A stretch of 64,000 nt of DNA from the NCBI GenBank assembly GCA_000014925.1, contig CP000474.1, positions 2,604,001 to 2,668,000 on the forward strand, read 5' to 3'. Of this stretch, positions 1 to 7,141 are shown in pieces (position 1 is the stretch's first letter; each line of letters begins with the position of its first letter). The notes beneath the pieces were generated by a model. The model was given only the letters and a program-made list of their open reading frames with translations. It was not told the DNA's origin and did no database searches. The DNA comes from Paenarthrobacter aurescens TC1 (GTDB lineage Bacteria; Actinomycetota; Actinomycetes; Actinomycetales; Micrococcaceae). The position numbers and the translations under genes were made by a program.

Positions 1-178
1 TGAGAGCCGTGATGGCAGCCATTCCGTAACCGCCGAGTGCTGCGATGCTCTTCAGGTCCGCCTGAATTCCCGCGCCGCCGGAAGGGTCCGAGCCGGCAAT
101 ACTCAGTACGCGTGGGGTTGCCCGGCCCGGGTTCGGAGCGTCGAGTGGGTACACAGCTGAATATGGTGATGCAGTCAT
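1..178 (-). CDS. thiD: Hydroxymethylpyrimidine/phosphomethylpyrimidine kinase ThiD, N-terminal part
   Basis: Partial gene; the window edge cuts it after 59 codons. Translation from the ATG at 178 contains [20 protein letters not shown] followed by [12 protein letters not shown], the N-terminal signature of ThiD-type ribokinase-fold kinases, which phosphorylate HMP and HMP-P in thiamine biosynthesis. About 24 residues precede the conserved strand, a slightly long N-terminus. A GAAGGGA Shine-Dalgarno lies 7 nt before the ATG and is itself part of the upstream TPP riboswitch, so the gene is very probably repressed by thiamine pyrophosphate at translation. The C-terminal part cannot be judged, and a fusion to another thi domain is possible. 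Confidence 0.93.
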   Translation of the reverse strand, partial: MTASPYSAVYPLDAPNPGRATPRVLSIAGSDPSGGAGIQADLKSIAALGGYGMAAITAL

Positions 179-183
179 GAGGA

Positions 184-268
184 CATCCCTTCGCCGGTGC
201 TAACCGGACAGGTTCAACGGGTCTGGATCTCAGCCTGGCCCAACGCCCGGCACCCCGTGTCAGTCCCC
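184..268 (-). ncRNA. TPP riboswitch (THI element) controlling thiD
   Basis: Read on the minus strand, the element has the conserved THI-box blocks in order: ACGGGGTGCC, GGCTGAGATC, ACCCGTTGAACCTG, CCGGTTAGCACCGGCG and AAGGGA. The outer helix can form between GGGGAC (263-268) and GTCCTC (179-184), and the latter directly abuts the thiD ATG. The GAAGGGA Shine-Dalgarno is the conserved 3' block of the aptamer. No terminator lies between aptamer and start codon, so control by hiding the ribosome-binding site is the likely mechanism (inference). Confidence 0.93.
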
Positions 269-269
269 A

Positions 270-275
270 AGCCTA
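270..275 (-). promoter_or_regulatory. Probable -10 box for the thiD riboswitch transcript
   Basis: The minus strand reads TAGGCT followed by TTGGGGAC. This fits the actinobacterial TANNNT -10 pattern and would start transcription within or next to the first strand of the riboswitch outer helix, leaving almost no extra leader. No clear -35 is visible, so this rests on position and one hexamer. Confidence 0.4.
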
Positions 276-361
276 GCCGGGAAGCGACGTGGCGCGGGAA
301 CCGGACCACGTCGCGACCGGGATGTGACCACGGATGCATGGAATGCGTGGCCTGCGCGGAC

Positions 362-406
362 AAGAAAGGCCCTGCACAGCCCGCCGTTGGCAGATTGTGC
401 AGGGCC
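362..406 (-). terminator. Intrinsic terminator after rne/rng
   Basis: An 11-bp perfect stem (GGCCCTGCACA at 368-378 pairing with 396-406) has a 17-nt loop and, in the minus direction, is followed by TTTCTTG. It starts 24 nt after the rne stop and separates that gene from the thiD riboswitch. The 90 nt between it and the riboswitch hold only the presumed thiD promoter. Confidence 0.85.
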
Positions 407-429
407 CTCTCAGCTGGTGCTGTCCGGAT

Positions 430-3400
430 TTAGAGCTCGGAGGCAGGAACTCCAACTCCGAGGATGATGGGCTCGTCGGTTGATGCCTTCTTGGCTTGTT
501 CCGCGGGCACCTTGGCCTCATGGGCCGAGCCTCGGGGGGCCGAGGCCGTCACCTCATGGTGCTCGACGCTGGTTTCATTGGCCGCGCCTTGGGCCCGGCT
601 GGCACTCCGGTTGCGGCGGCCACGACGACTACTCGTAGCCTGAACAGCCTCGGGAGCTTTTTCGGCACGGGCCGGCACATCAGCCTTCGGGGCATCAGCA
701 GGCTCCGGCACGACCACCGGCGCGGCTTCTTCCGCAGGTGCCGGAGCAGCGCCGAGGTGCGAGAACGCCTCGGCCAGGAGGTCCAGGCTCATGGCAGGCT
801 TGGCGGCCTGCGGTTCCTCGTGGTGCTCAACGAACGGAAGTGCTACTTCTTCGCCGCCGAAACGCAGGACGGGAGTAGACCTTGCTTCCTGGACTGCTGC
901 TTCCCTTTTTTCTGCTTCGCGGGCAGTTGCTCCGGCTTCGCCGCTGGCGGCGGTACCGGATGCGGGGCTAACGGCCGGCTCGTGGCCCGCCGCCCTTGCC
1001 TGCTCCTCTGCGCGGTGAACTTCGTCGTCGTGCAGGTGGGCGGCGTGCGCTGCAGCGGCAATCGTCGCCAGGGCAGCCCGGGTTGCCTCAGCCTTGGCTT
1101 GCCGGGCGGGATCCTGTGCTTCGACCGGAGCCGAAGGTGCAGCCGGGGCGGACGTCGTCGTATGGACCTGCGCGGGGGCTTCGGCGATGGCCTGTCCCCC
1201 ACCCTTGCCGCGGCGGCGCTTGCGTTCCGTCCGCGCTGCAGGCTGCTGTGCCTCGGCGTGCGGGCGGTGGTGCTCGGCGGCAACCACGTTGGCGCGGCGG
1301 TGTTCAACGGGCTCGTCGTGGGTGACAACGCCCCTGCCGGCGCAATGCTCGCACTGCTCACCGAAGACCTCAAGGAGGCCGGTACCCATACGCTTGCGTG
1401 TCATCTGGACCAAGCCCAGCGACGTCACTTCGGCCACCTGGTGCTTGGTACGGTCGCGGCCAAGGCACTCGACCATGCGTCGCAGGACGAGATCGCGGTT
1501 GGATTCCAGGACCATGTCGATGAAGTCGATGACGATAATGCCGCCGATGTCGCGCAGACGGAGCTGGCGAACCACTTCCTCAGCCGCTTCAAGGTTGTTC
1601 TTGGTCACCGTTTCTTCGAGGTTTCCGCCGCTGCCGGTGAACTTACCGGTGTTGACGTCCACCACGGTCATGGCCTCGGTGCGGTCGATGACCAACGAAC
1701 CACCGGACGGCAGGAAGACCTTACGCTCCAGCGCCTTGTGGATCTGCTCGTCGATGCGCCAGGCAGCGAAAATGTCCTGGTCCTTGGTCCACTTTTCAAG
1801 GCGGCCCACCAGATCAGGGGCAACGTACGTGACGTAGGCCTCGATGGTGTCCCAGGCGTCGTCACCGGAGACGATCAGCTTGGAGAAGTCCTCATTGAAG
1901 ACGTCACGGACCACCTTGATGGTGAGGTCGGGTTCGCCGTAAAGCAGTTCAGGGGCCAGGACCTTGGTGGACGAGGCCTGTCCTTCGATGCCTTCCCACT
2001 GGGCGCGCAGACGGTTGATGTCGTGCGTCAGCTCTTCCTCCGACGCCCCCTCAGCGGCTGTGCGGACAATGACACCGGCGTTTTCCGGCAAGCGGTCCTT
2101 CAGGATGCGCTTGAGGCGGTTGCGTTCGACGTCGGGAAGCTTGCGGGAGATGCCGGTCATGGAACCACCGGGTACGTAGACCAAGTAGCGGCCCGGCAAG
2201 GAGATCTGGCTGGTGAGCCGGGCCCCCTTGTGCCCCACGGGGTCTTTGGTCACCTGGACCAGGACGGAGTCGCCGGACTTCAGGGCGTTCTCGATCCGGC
2301 GTGGCTGGCCTTCAAGATTGACTGCGTCCCAGTTGACTTCACCGGCGTACAGGACCGCGTTGCGGCCACGTCCGATGTCCACGAAGGCAGCTTCCATGGA
2401 AGGCAGAACATTCTGGACCTTGCCCAGGTAAACGTTGCCGATCAGGGAGTCCTGCTGGGTCTTGGAGACGAAGTGCTCAGCCAGAACACCGTCTTCCAGG
2501 ACGCCGATCTGAATTCTGTCGTCGCGCTGGCGGACGATCATCTGGCGGTCCACCGACTCGCGGCGGGCAAGGAACTCGGCCTCGGTGATGACCTGGCGGC
2601 GGCGTCCGGTTTCGCGGGATTCGCGGCGACGCTGCTTTTTGGCCTCAAGCCTGGTGGAACCTTTGACGCCGGTAACGCGGTTGGACGGGGCTGTTTCCGT
2701 GATGGGGCGCGGTGCGCGGACACGGGTGACGGTGTTGGGCGGATCATCGTCCGAGCCGCCGGTCAGTTCAAGATCCTGGTCTCCGCGGCGGCGGCGGCGC
2801 CGGCGACGCGACGTGACGCCTTCTTCAAGGGCTTCGGCTGCCGGAGCTTCTTCGTCTTCGGACTCGGTGCCGTCCTCGGCCTCGTTCTCATCGCGTTCGG
2901 TTCCGCGGCGTCCACGACGGCCACGGCTCCTGCGACGACGACGGCTACCGGCGTCCTCCAGCTCGCCCTCAGCGGCGGCTTCGCTTTCTTCTTCTTCGGG
3001 CTCCTCGGCCTTCTCCTCCACCGGTGCAACGCGGGGAACAGTGGTGAGGTCCGGGGCCTGGAAGATCATGGAAGTGATGGAAACCGGCTCCATGAACAGC
3101 GAGGTGGACGCAGCAGGAGCGGCGTCTTGGGCAGCTGCCTCTTCGGACGCTGCCTCTTCGGACGCTGCCTCTTCGGATGCGGACTCCTCGGATGCTACAT
3201 CGGCGGCAGGTGCCTCCGGCTGGGAGCCCTTTTCCGGCGTCGTGCTTTCCTCGACGGCTTCCGCAGCTGCGGGCGCCTCGACTGCCTCAGCCTTGGGCTT
3301 GGTAGTACGACGACGGCGGACCGGCTTTTCGGGGGCAGGCTCAGCAATCGCTTCGGGCGCGGCTTCTGCGGCGGCTTCGGGCGCGGCAGTGGTGTCGTCC

Positions 3401-3639
3401 CCCAAACCGGGCAAGGGCTCTGCAGGCTCTGCCTTCTTGCGGGAACGGGTGCGGCGCACCGGCGCCTTGGTGGCCTCAGGGGCCGCTTCCGGCGCGGGCG
3501 TGTCAGCCGCAGGCGCCTCTACGTCAGCAGCGACCTTCGGCGCTGCCTTGCGCCGGGTCCTGGTGGCTTTCTTGGGCGCTTCCGCAGTTTCCGCGGGAGC
3601 TGCCTCGTCATTAACGGCTACAACCTGGTCATTATCCAT
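430..3639 (-). CDS. rne: Ribonuclease E/G with long charged N-terminal extension
   Basis: Endoribonuclease of the RNase E/G family, central to mRNA decay and rRNA/tRNA processing. Residues 1 to about 350 are low-complexity, with alternating acidic Ala/Glu runs and Arg-rich patches (RRRRRSRGRRGRRG, SRRRRRRRRG). An S1 RNA-binding domain follows (GNVYLGKVQNVLPSMEAAFV, about 390-500). The catalytic region has the metal-binding DVNTGKFTG (about 660) and IDFIDM (about 700), then the zinc-link CEHCAGRG (about 766). The C-terminus after 780 is Ala/Glu-rich and ends with another basic patch. I chose the ATG at 3639 (MDNDQ) because GGAG lies about 12 nt upstream; the open frame reaches back to 3759, but that segment is not protein-like. 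Length 1069 aa, typical of actinobacterial RNase E/G. A terminator follows. Confidence 0.93.
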   Translation of the reverse strand: MDNDQVVAVNDEAAPAETAEAPKKATRTRRKAAPKVAADVEAPAADTPAPEAAPEATKAPVRRTRSRKKAEPAEPLPGLGDDTTAAPEAAAEAAPEAIAEPAPEKPVRRRRTTKPKAEAVEAPAAAEAVEESTTPEKGSQPEAPAADVASEESASEEAASEEAASEEAAAQDAAPAASTSLFMEPVSITSMIFQAPDLTTVPRVAPVEEKAEEPEEEESEAAAEGELEDAGSRRRRRSRGRRGRRGTERDENEAEDGTESEDEEAPAAEALEEGVTSRRRRRRRRGDQDLELTGGSDDDPPNTVTRVRAPRPITETAPSNRVTGVKGSTRLEAKKQRRRESRETGRRRQVITEAEFLARRESVDRQMIVRQRDDRIQIGVLEDGVLAEHFVSKTQQDSLIGNVYLGKVQNVLPSMEAAFVDIGRGRNAVLYAGEVNWDAVNLEGQPRRIENALKSGDSVLVQVTKDPVGHKGARLTSQISLPGRYLVYVPGGSMTGISRKLPDVERNRLKRILKDRLPENAGVIVRTAAEGASEEELTHDINRLRAQWEGIEGQASSTKVLAPELLYGEPDLTIKVVRDVFNEDFSKLIVSGDDAWDTIEAYVTYVAPDLVGRLEKWTKDQDIFAAWRIDEQIHKALERKVFLPSGGSLVIDRTEAMTVVDVNTGKFTGSGGNLEETVTKNNLEAAEEVVRQLRLRDIGGIIVIDFIDMVLESNRDLVLRRMVECLGRDRTKHQVAEVTSLGLVQMTRKRMGTGLLEVFGEQCEHCAGRGVVTHDEPVEHRRANVVAAEHHRPHAEAQQPAARTERKRRRGKGGGQAIAEAPAQVHTTTSAPAAPSAPVEAQDPARQAKAEATRAALATIAAAAHAAHLHDDEVHRAEEQARAAGHEPAVSPASGTAASGEAGATAREAEKREAAVQEARSTPVLRFGGEEVALPFVEHHEEPQAAKPAMSLDLLAEAFSHLGAAPAPAEEAAPVVVPEPADAPKADVPARAEKAPEAVQATSSRRGRRNRSASRAQGAANETSVEHHEVTASAPRGSAHEAKVPAEQAKKASTDEPIILGVGVPASEL

Positions 3640-4109
3640 ATGTGGCAACACTCCTGCCCCAGCGACGCCGCCACATCCGGCGCCCAGTGGGGCAAATATT
3701 GTCAAAACCCGCAGGCGTTGACAGAAGTCGGCAGTATGCCTTCCGGTTCGCACCATCATTGGGGTGCGGCAGCCCTGGAAGGCCGGCGGCTCTATTCTGA
3801 AACCCGTTGTTCTGCTGCCACAACCAGGTGCCGTCCATTGTCATGGCGGGCCTACCGAGGATCACGTGATCCGGGCATGCCCAGCTCATACTGGCGGTCT
3901 TGGGAACAAAGTCACCGGACCGAAATTCGAATGTGGATCGACTTCCGGCCATGTTCATTCTCTCACACCCCCGCACATTCGCAGGGAAGGCCGCTGTGTC
4001 GTGGAGCTCGCGCGCAAGCTGGGGCCGGCGCCCAGCCTTCGGAGTTACAATCCTCCCAAGAGCCCTTCCCGGCTTGCCGGGCCAATCGTTGAAAAGGACC
4101 ACATCCGCG
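3640..4109. promoter_or_regulatory. Divergent intergenic region rne / vitamin K epoxide reductase
   Basis: A 470-nt gap between divergent genes with no supportable coding frame. Its clearest element is the 14-bp perfect palindrome GGATCACGTGATCC at 3859-3872, possibly an operator. I see no convincing -35/-10 pair on either strand. The rne leader is expected here, since RNase E genes often have long 5' UTRs, but nothing proves that in this sequence. Confidence 0.4.
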
Positions 4110-4778
4110 ATGCCAAGCACCGCCAGGGAAAACCTGGCCAAACAAGCCGCAAACCCTATGGAGGACGTGTCCACGCAGCCGGACTCCCTCCCCAGTACGG
4201 TGCGTGACAAGCCTTTCGCGTGGTTGCTGCTGATCACTGGAGTGGTTGGCTGGTTGGCGTCCGGCGCCCTCGTTCTGGAGAAACTTGAGGTGCTCAAGGA
4301 CCCCAATCACGTGACAGTGTGCGATGTAAATCCGTTTATCTCGTGCGGCGAAGTGATGCAGACACCGCAAAGTTCCGTGTTCGGGTTCCCCAACATGTTC
4401 ATCGGCATCGTTGCCTTCGCGGTCATCATCACTACAGCCATGGGTATCCTCGCGGGAGCCAAGTATTCACGGGGTTACTGGCTGGGCCTCCAAACCGGTG
4501 TGACCCTCGGCTTTGCCTTCGTTGTATGGCTGTGGTCGCAGGCCCTCTACGTCATCCACGTGCTGTGCCCGTTCTGCATGGTGGTGTGGGCGGCCATGAT
4601 CCCGTTGTTTGTCTGGGTGACCATCCGCAACATCACCAGCGGGGTCATCAAATCGCCACCCGCACTGGTCAAGCTTCTGTCCGGGTCGGGCTGGATCATC
4701 GTGGCGCTGCTGTACGTGGCCGTGATCACCACGATCTTCTTCTCCTTCATGCACCTCTTCGTGCCGTCGACAGCGTAG
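4110..4778 (+). CDS. Vitamin K epoxide reductase (VKOR) family membrane protein
   Basis: Integral membrane oxidoreductase that reoxidises a DsbA-like partner by passing electrons to quinone. The 223-aa product has the family layout: a short cytoplasmic N-terminus, TM1 at about 36-56, the periplasmic loop cysteine pair C71 and C79 (VCDVNPFISCGEVM), the conserved Ser-containing TPQSSVFGFPN, further TM helices, and the catalytic CxxC at C153-C156 (LCPFCMVVW) near the end of a helix. AAGGA lies about 12 nt before the chosen ATG; the frame extends further upstream but becomes unlike protein. It stands alone between divergent rne and convergent ndk, so its thiol-oxidase partner is not in the same operon. 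It need not act on vitamin K itself; menaquinone is the usual bacterial acceptor. Confidence 0.9.
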   Translation: MPSTARENLAKQAANPMEDVSTQPDSLPSTVRDKPFAWLLLITGVVGWLASGALVLEKLEVLKDPNHVTVCDVNPFISCGEVMQTPQSSVFGFPNMFIGIVAFAVIITTAMGILAGAKYSRGYWLGLQTGVTLGFAFVVWLWSQALYVIHVLCPFCMVVWAAMIPLFVWVTIRNITSGVIKSPPALVKLLSGSGWIIVALLYVAVITTIFFSFMHLFVPSTA

Positions 4779-4790
4779 AACCACCACTCG

Positions 4791-4847
4791 CGAGATAACA
4801 GTTAAGGCCAATGTTCACGAAGAACATTGGCCTTAACTGTTATCTCG
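4791..4847. terminator. 26-bp perfect hairpin between convergent genes
   Basis: The arms CGAGATAACAGTTAAGGCC... (4791-4816) and 4822-4847 are perfectly complementary over 26 bp with a 5-nt loop (ACGAA). It lies 12 nt after the VKOR stop and 11 nt after the ndk stop, so it can act in both directions. There is no U-tract on either side, so it would be a U-less terminator or an RNA-end stabiliser; see findings. Confidence 0.65.
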
Positions 4848-4858
4848 GTGGGGTTTGC

Positions 4859-5278
4859 TTAGCCCTCGAACCAGATCTTGATTTCACGTTCGGCAGAGTC
4901 GACGGAATCCGAGCCGTGCACGAGGTTCTGCTGCACTGCCAAGCCCCAGTCGCGGCCGAAGTCGCCGCGGATGGTGCCCGGTGCCGCCGTCGTCGGATCC
5001 GTGGTTCCGGCCAGCGAGCGGAAGCCTTCGATCACGCGGTGGCCTTCGAAGACGGCCGCAATGACCGGCCCGCTGAGCATGAACTCAACCAGAGGCTCGT
5101 AGAACGGCTTGCCCACGTGTTCCTCGTAGTGCTGCTCCAGCAGCTCGCGGGTGGCGTTGACCTTCTTCAGCTCAGCCAGGGTGTAGCCCTTGGCTTCGAT
5201 CCGGGCGAGGATGCTCCCACCCAGGTTGCGGGCTACGCCGTCGGGCTTGACCAGGACAAGGGTCCGTTCAATGCTCAC
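4859..5278 (-). CDS. ndk: Nucleoside diphosphate kinase
   Basis: Transfers the gamma-phosphate between nucleoside triphosphates and diphosphates through a phosphohistidine. The 139-aa product begins SIERTLVLVKPDGVARNLGG, the classic NDK N-terminus, and has the catalytic His at about 121 in QNLVHGSDSVDSAEREI. Start is GTG at 5278 with GGAG 6 nt upstream; the open frame extends about 29 codons further but lacks family similarity there. Length is normal. It is the last gene of a minus-strand run folC-DUF4233-ndk, with a 41-nt gap to the preceding gene. Confidence 0.97.
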   Translation of the reverse strand: MSIERTLVLVKPDGVARNLGGSILARIEAKGYTLAELKKVNATRELLEQHYEEHVGKPFYEPLVEFMLSGPVIAAVFEGHRVIEGFRSLAGTTDPTTAAPGTIRGDFGRDWGLAVQQNLVHGSDSVDSAEREIKIWFEG

Positions 5279-5319
5279 AGATGCTCCAATGCGGTTGTTC
5301 GGTGGTTTTCCCAGCCAGT

Positions 5320-5772
5320 TTACGGGGTTTGCGGGCCGGCTTGGTCCCCGTGAGCCGCGTTCCATTCCGCCTGCTCGCGGTCGCGTTGGGCTACCTCGCG
5401 GTCAATCCGTATTCCTGCCCTGATCCCGTACCACCAGCAGATGGCAAACAGAATGCCCACAATGAACATGGTGGGCTCGGCGAAGCCCGTCAGGATCAGA
5501 ACCAGCTGCAGCCCCCAGCCAACTGCGATGCCCCACGGCTTGGAAAGTACGGCGCACGCCAGAACAAGCACAACGCTCAGGGCAATGCCCACTCCCAGGA
5601 TGATGCCGGGGTCAACTTCCCCGCGCCTCAGGCCGAAGACTGCCAGCGTGCCGAAAAACGCGACGAACGCTTCCAGCAGGAGCACGGTGGAAGCGAACAT
5701 CACTTTGGTGGACCGGCGCTTTTTAGGCATGCCCGGGCGCCATTCGCGCTGCGCTTTAGTCATTTTCGCCAT
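5320..5772 (-). CDS. DUF4233 small membrane protein
   Basis: A 150-aa protein with a basic N-terminus (WRPGMPKKRRSTKVMF) and about four hydrophobic segments (about residues 25-43, 54-75, 80-100, 103-118), ending in a charged tail (IDREVAQRDREQAEW). Actinobacteria commonly carry a DUF4233 protein of this size immediately after folC, and the position here matches; function is unknown. The ATG at 5772 leaves a 1-nt gap after the folC stop, so translation is probably coupled; a GTG at 5781 in the same frame is an alternative start. Confidence 0.85.
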   Translation of the reverse strand: MAKMTKAQREWRPGMPKKRRSTKVMFASTVLLLEAFVAFFGTLAVFGLRRGEVDPGIILGVGIALSVVLVLACAVLSKPWGIAVGWGLQLVLILTGFAEPTMFIVGILFAICWWYGIRAGIRIDREVAQRDREQAEWNAAHGDQAGPQTP

Positions 5773-5773
5773 G

Positions 5774-7141
5774 CTAGGCACTTGCCTTTCCGAGCAGGAT
5801 CCGGGCCTCGGCCACCACCGTGATGGAACCCGTCACCAGGACACCGCCAGCGAGGTCGTCGTTGGATTCGGCACGTTCGATAGCCCATTCCAGGGCATCG
5901 TCCAGCTTCTCGGCGATGTGAACATTGTCCTCGCCGAAACCGAGGTCGACAGCGAGCTCGGCCAATTCCGCTGCAGGAACGGCGCGGGCGGAGTTGGATT
6001 GCGTAAAGCAAAATTCCTCGGCGAGGCCCCCCAGTGATTCCTTGAGCGTCTTCAGGATTTCCTCGGCATCCTTTTCCCGCAGAACGCCAACCACAACCAC
6101 CAGCTTGCTGAAACTGAAGGCCTCCTGGATCGCTTCTGACGAGACGCGAATGCCGTCGGGGTTATGCGCAGCGTCCACCACGACGGTGGGGGCAGTCCGC
6201 ACAACTTCGAGTCGGCCAGGTGACGTCACGGTGCCAAAGGCTTCCTTGAGTACCTCGGCGTCGAGTTCTTTCTCTCCTCCGCCGAAGAATGCCTCCAAGG
6301 CCGCAACGGCTACAGCCGCGTTTTCAGCCTGATGGGCGCCATGCAGCGGCAGCAGGAGGTCTTCGTAGCGGCCAGCGAGTCCCTGAATGGTCAGGACCTG
6401 ACCACCCACAGCAACGCTGCGGGACTCGACACCAAATTCAACGCCCTCGAAGCGGAACGGCACGTCCACTTCGCGGGCTTTCTCCAACAGGACCTGCGCA
6501 GCGTCCACTGGCTGAGCGGCACTCACCAGGAAGCCACCTGGCTTGATGATGCCGGACTTCTCGTAAGCGATGTCCTCGGTGGTGTCGCCCAGAAGATCCG
6601 TGTGATCCAAGGAAATCGGAGTGATGACTGAGACTTGGCCGTCGCCGACGTTCGTGGCATCGGTGATGCCCCCAAGGCCAACTTCCATGACGGCGACATC
6701 AACAGGCTGATCGGCGAACACCGCGAAGCCCAGGATGGTCAGGCATTCGAAGTAGGTCAGCCGCGGCTGGTTATCGGCAACAAGCTCGCTGTCCACGATT
6801 TCCAGGTAAGGGCGGATCTCGTCCCAGATGCGCACGAACGTAGCGTCCGGCACCGGCTCGCCGTCAATGCTGATGCGCTCAGTTACCTTGGACAGGTGCG
6901 GGCTGGTGTAGCGGCCTGTACTCAGCCCGTGGGCACGAAGTCCGGCTTCGATCATGCGGGCCGTGGACGTTTTGCCGTTGGTGCCGGTGATGTGGATGAT
7001 CGGATAAGCCTTGTTCGGCTCCCCCAGCACGTCCATGGCGCGGAACAACGGAGCAAGACGCGGTTCCATCTTGTTCTCCGGAGCGCGGCCCAAAAGTTCG
7101 GCGTAGACGCTTTCAACTGAGAATTCGTCAGTCATGATCAT
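5774..7141 (-). CDS. folC: Bifunctional folylpolyglutamate synthase / dihydrofolate synthase
   Basis: Mur-ligase-fold enzyme that adds glutamate to dihydropteroate and folates. Visible motifs: the P-loop [13 protein letters not shown] at about 51-63, [12 protein letters not shown] (omega-loop region), a central [10 protein letters not shown] stretch, and [12 protein letters not shown] at about 320, where the family's DGAHNP is DAAHNP. Length 455 aa is normal. The ATG at 7141 overlaps the ileS stop as ATGA, which indicates translational coupling; a second in-frame ATG at 7135 is equally possible. It lies between ileS upstream and DUF4233 downstream on the same strand, so this operon is likely under the ileS T-box. 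Confidence 0.95.
   Translation of the reverse strand: MIMTDEFSVESVYAELLGRAPENKMEPRLAPLFRAMDVLGEPNKAYPIIHITGTNGKTSTARMIEAGLRAHGLSTGRYTSPHLSKVTERISIDGEPVPDATFVRIWDEIRPYLEIVDSELVADNQPRLTYFECLTILGFAVFADQPVDVAVMEVGLGGITDATNVGDGQVSVITPISLDHTDLLGDTTEDIAYEKSGIIKPGGFLVSAAQPVDAAQVLLEKAREVDVPFRFEGVEFGVESRSVAVGGQVLTIQGLAGRYEDLLLPLHGAHQAENAAVAVAALEAFFGGGEKELDAEVLKEAFGTVTSPGRLEVVRTAPTVVVDAAHNPDGIRVSSEAIQEAFSFSKLVVVVGVLREKDAEEILKTLKESLGGLAEEFCFTQSNSARAVPAAELAELAVDLGFGEDNVHIAEKLDDALEWAIERAESNDDLAGGVLVTGSITVVAEARILLGKASA

Noticed and set aside
496..4092. A 1198-codon open frame antisense to rne/rng
   Set aside because: It is a shadow of codon bias in a GC-rich gene: the opposite strand has unmistakable S1, catalytic and zinc-link motifs, while this frame is Gly/Arg/Cys-rich with no known motif.
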